This document shows, piece after piece, positions 6,094 to 7,076 of a DNA stretch of 7,076 nucleotides (positions are counted from its first letter, which is position 1; each line of letters opens with the position of its first letter). This DNA comes from JBEHWX01 sp048498995. Its GTDB lineage: Bacteria; Bacteroidota; Ignavibacteria; OLB7. The position numbers and the translations under genes are program-made. Location: the NCBI GenBank assembly GCA_048498995.1, contig JBEHWX010000169.1, positions 1 through 7,076 of the forward strand. The letters are read 5' to 3'. The notes beneath the pieces are model-generated. The model was not told where the DNA came from, made no database searches, and saw nothing but the letters and a program-made list of their open reading frames with translations.

Positions 6094-6124
6094 AGCCCTC
6101 GCGGCGGAGAACGAGGGCTTCCGG
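6088..6124. terminator. Strong hairpin with single bulge, terminator-like
   Basis: CCGGAAAGCCCTCG (6088-6101) pairs with CGAGGGCTTCCGG (6112-6124) over 13 bp with one bulged A and a 10-base loop. No T-tract follows on either strand. It lies downstream of the minus-strand secreted propeller gene and upstream of the cytochrome promoter candidate, so it could insulate the cytochrome from read-through. Confidence 0.45.
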
Positions 6125-6224
6125 AGCGGGCCTTCCCGGCGCGCTCCCGCGAACGGGCTCGCCGGCAGGTCGTCCGGACGAGAACGCGGGAAGGGAGTCG
6201 AAGCGGCATCGGTCGGCGATACGA

Positions 6225-6273
6225 GGAATGGCGGCCGGAGGGGGTTGGGAGAGATCCTCTCCGGCCGCATTCC
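6225..6273 (-). terminator. Long hairpin downstream of the secreted propeller gene, probable terminator
   Basis: GGAATGGCGGCCGGA (6225-6239) pairs with TCCGGCCGCATTCC (6260-6273) over 14 bp with one bulged G and a 20-base loop. It begins 54 bases after the stop of the gene at 6328 in the direction of its transcription. There is no U-tract, so it may act as a 3' stabilising structure or a terminator of the kind lacking a run of U. Confidence 0.5.
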
Positions 6274-6327
6274 CGTGGAAGGGGCGTCGGGGGCCGAGCT
6301 ACGGCCGTAAGGCCCAGTTGACGGTCA

Positions 6328-7076
6328 TCAGTAGATCCCGATCATCCCCGAGCGCACCCTCCTTCCCCCTTGCTCGATGCGATAGAAATAGCGTCCGGCC
6401 GGGAGATCTCCCCGCTCCAGGAGGACCGGTGCCCTTTGCGTCGCGGCGCGACGCGCGACCTCCCGCCCCAGCAGATCGGTCAGAACGATCTGGTAGCTTC
6501 CGGCCGGAAGCCGGTCGACGTGCACGACCGCCGACGTCGTGAACGGATTCGGCGTCACCAGCTCCGCCCCCGCCTCGCCAGCCGCATCCGGCGCCGGCGC
6601 GGCCGCGAGGGTCGCCGCGCGCCGGAGCATGGTTCCTCCGGCTCCCACCGCGACCGCCGAGCCGTCCGGAGCGGCGCCGATCGCCAGCAGATCGGCGGCG
6701 ACCGGGGAGGTCTCCACCTTCCAGGAGACCCCGGCGTTGGTGGTCCGCAGCAGCAGCCCGGCCGATCCGATCGCGTAGCCGTCCAGCGAATCGAAGAAGG
6801 TGACGGCGTAGATCATCGACTGCTGCTTGCCGCCGAACACCTTTCTCCAGGTGAGCCCTCCGTCGGTGGTCCGGCCGATATAGGCGTGTCCGTCGTTGCC
6901 GGCGAGGAAGCCGGTCGAGGCGTCGAGAAAGGTGAGCGCGGCGATGCTCATCGTCCCCTGAAAATCGCGGAGCGTCTGCCAGGTTTCCCCGCCATCGATA
7001 GTCTTTATCAGGTGATCCATCTGCAGGAAGCTGCCGCCGGAGGCGGCGTATCCCACCTGTCGATCCGCCATCGTGA
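6328..7076 (-). CDS. Secreted Ycf48/BNR-type beta-propeller protein with T9SS type A sorting domain (partial, N-terminus beyond right edge)
   Basis: The frame is open to the right edge, so the Met at 7071 is probably internal (it falls in a VGYAA-type repeat start). About 248 residues are visible. Numbered from that Met, Asp-box-like repeats TIDGGETW (24-31), TTDGGLTW (68-75) and TTNAGVSW (110-117) alternate with strands such as LTFLDASTGFLAG and VTFFDSLDGYAIG. This is the pattern of Ycf48-like / BNR propellers, here with at least three blades. An Ala/Pro-rich linker (about 152-168) leads to a C-terminal domain from 170 to the end: VTPNPF, then YQIVLTDLLGREV, LPAGRYFYRI and a final VRSGMIGIY. 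That is the form of the type IX secretion type A sorting domain, which directs export across the outer membrane. Asp-box propellers occur in extracellular adhesins and glycan-active proteins; no catalytic residues can be assigned. A long hairpin lies just downstream. Confidence 0.85.
   Translation of the reverse strand, partial: TMADRQVGYAASGGSFLQMDHLIKTIDGGETWQTLRDFQGTMSIAALTFLDASTGFLAGNDGHAYIGRTTDGGLTWRKVFGGKQQSMIYAVTFFDSLDGYAIGSAGLLLRTTNAGVSWKVETSPVAADLLAIGAAPDGSAVAVGAGGTMLRRAATLAAAPAPDAAGEAGAELVTPNPFTTSAVVHVDRLPAGSYQIVLTDLLGREVARRAATQRAPVLLERGDLPAGRYFYRIEQGGRRVRSGMIGIY

Larger units (their letters stand above)
5886..6327. other. Gene-free intergenic region with promoter candidate and hairpins
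   Basis: I see no convincing gene between the cytochrome leader and the stop of the secreted propeller gene. The minus-strand open frame at 5881-6270 is rich in Arg, Ser and Pro, lacks a recognisable fold and reads like GC-driven noise. The region holds the promoter candidate at 5965-5995, a 12-bp direct repeat, hairpins at 6088-6124 and 6225-6273, and a 10-bp palindrome TACGGCCGTA at 6300-6309. Confidence 0.6.

Noticed and set aside
5881..6270. A 129-residue minus-strand frame upstream of the cytochrome
   Set aside because: It is rich in Arg/Ser/Pro/Ala with no motif, contains both hairpins and the promoter candidate, and has no supporting ribosome site. A fast-evolving small gene cannot be fully excluded.
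4997..6542. Long plus-strand frames (4997-6310 and 5424-6542)
   Set aside because: They are antisense to the cytochrome and propeller genes, with Arg/Gly/Ser/Pro-rich composition and no recognisable fold or ribosome site.
1..7076. CRISPR array, tRNA or rRNA genes, insertion sequence, phage or toxin-antitoxin module
   Set aside because: I found no spaced repeat array, no cloverleaf, no transposase or integrase motif, and no small paired toxin-antitoxin genes. The repeats present are short tandem or inverted repeats.

Overview
The window is a GC-rich bacterial chromosome segment with GC-biased third codon positions, which is why long spurious antisense frames overlie the real genes. The best lineage clue is a type IX secretion (T9SS) type A sorting domain at the end of the right-hand gene. 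Further clues are an OmpA-family protein of the barrel / Pro-rich linker / OmpA-like / OmpA-like layout and a promoter candidate with the Bacteroidota-type TAnnTTTG element. Together these suggest a high-GC member of the FCB superphylum (Bacteroidota-Kapabacteria-Ignavibacteria side or a related candidate phylum). This is inference and I cannot name a species.

Layout. Positions 1-1343 (minus strand) carry an ECF sigma factor gene followed, with an ATGA stop/start overlap, by a gene for a one-pass membrane protein that looks like its anti-sigma partner. The latter runs off the left edge. Positions 1344-1597 form a divergent intergenic region (or, in part, the extended start of the next gene) with a two-stage dyad. 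Positions 1598-2866 (plus) encode a PD40/WD40-like beta-propeller lipoprotein. Positions 2949-4937 (plus) encode an outer-membrane OmpA-family protein. An 82-base gap with a nested inverted repeat separates the two. Positions 4938-5149 hold a large perfect-stem hairpin between convergent genes. Positions 5150-5851 (minus) encode a monoheme c-type cytochrome lipoprotein. Positions 5852-6327 hold no convincing gene, but contain a promoter candidate, a 5' UTR dyad and two strong hairpins. Positions 6328-7076 (minus) carry the 3' part of a secreted Ycf48/BNR-type beta-propeller protein with a T9SS sorting domain, cut by the right edge.

How they fit together. Every protein-coding gene here except the sigma factor is predicted to be membrane-bound, lipidated or secreted, so this is a cell-envelope neighbourhood. 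The sigma/anti-sigma pair is a transmembrane signalling unit whose regulon is not visible. The propeller lipoprotein and the OmpA-type protein recall a TolB-Pal pairing of fold types, but nothing in the sequence proves interaction. I see no mobile element, CRISPR, tRNA, rRNA or phage gene, and no clear new defence or biosynthetic system. The most unusual points are the anti-sigma-like protein without zinc ligands and with a Gly/Ala/Ser-rich segment before its membrane span, the doubly degenerate OmpA domains, and the intergenic inverted repeats.
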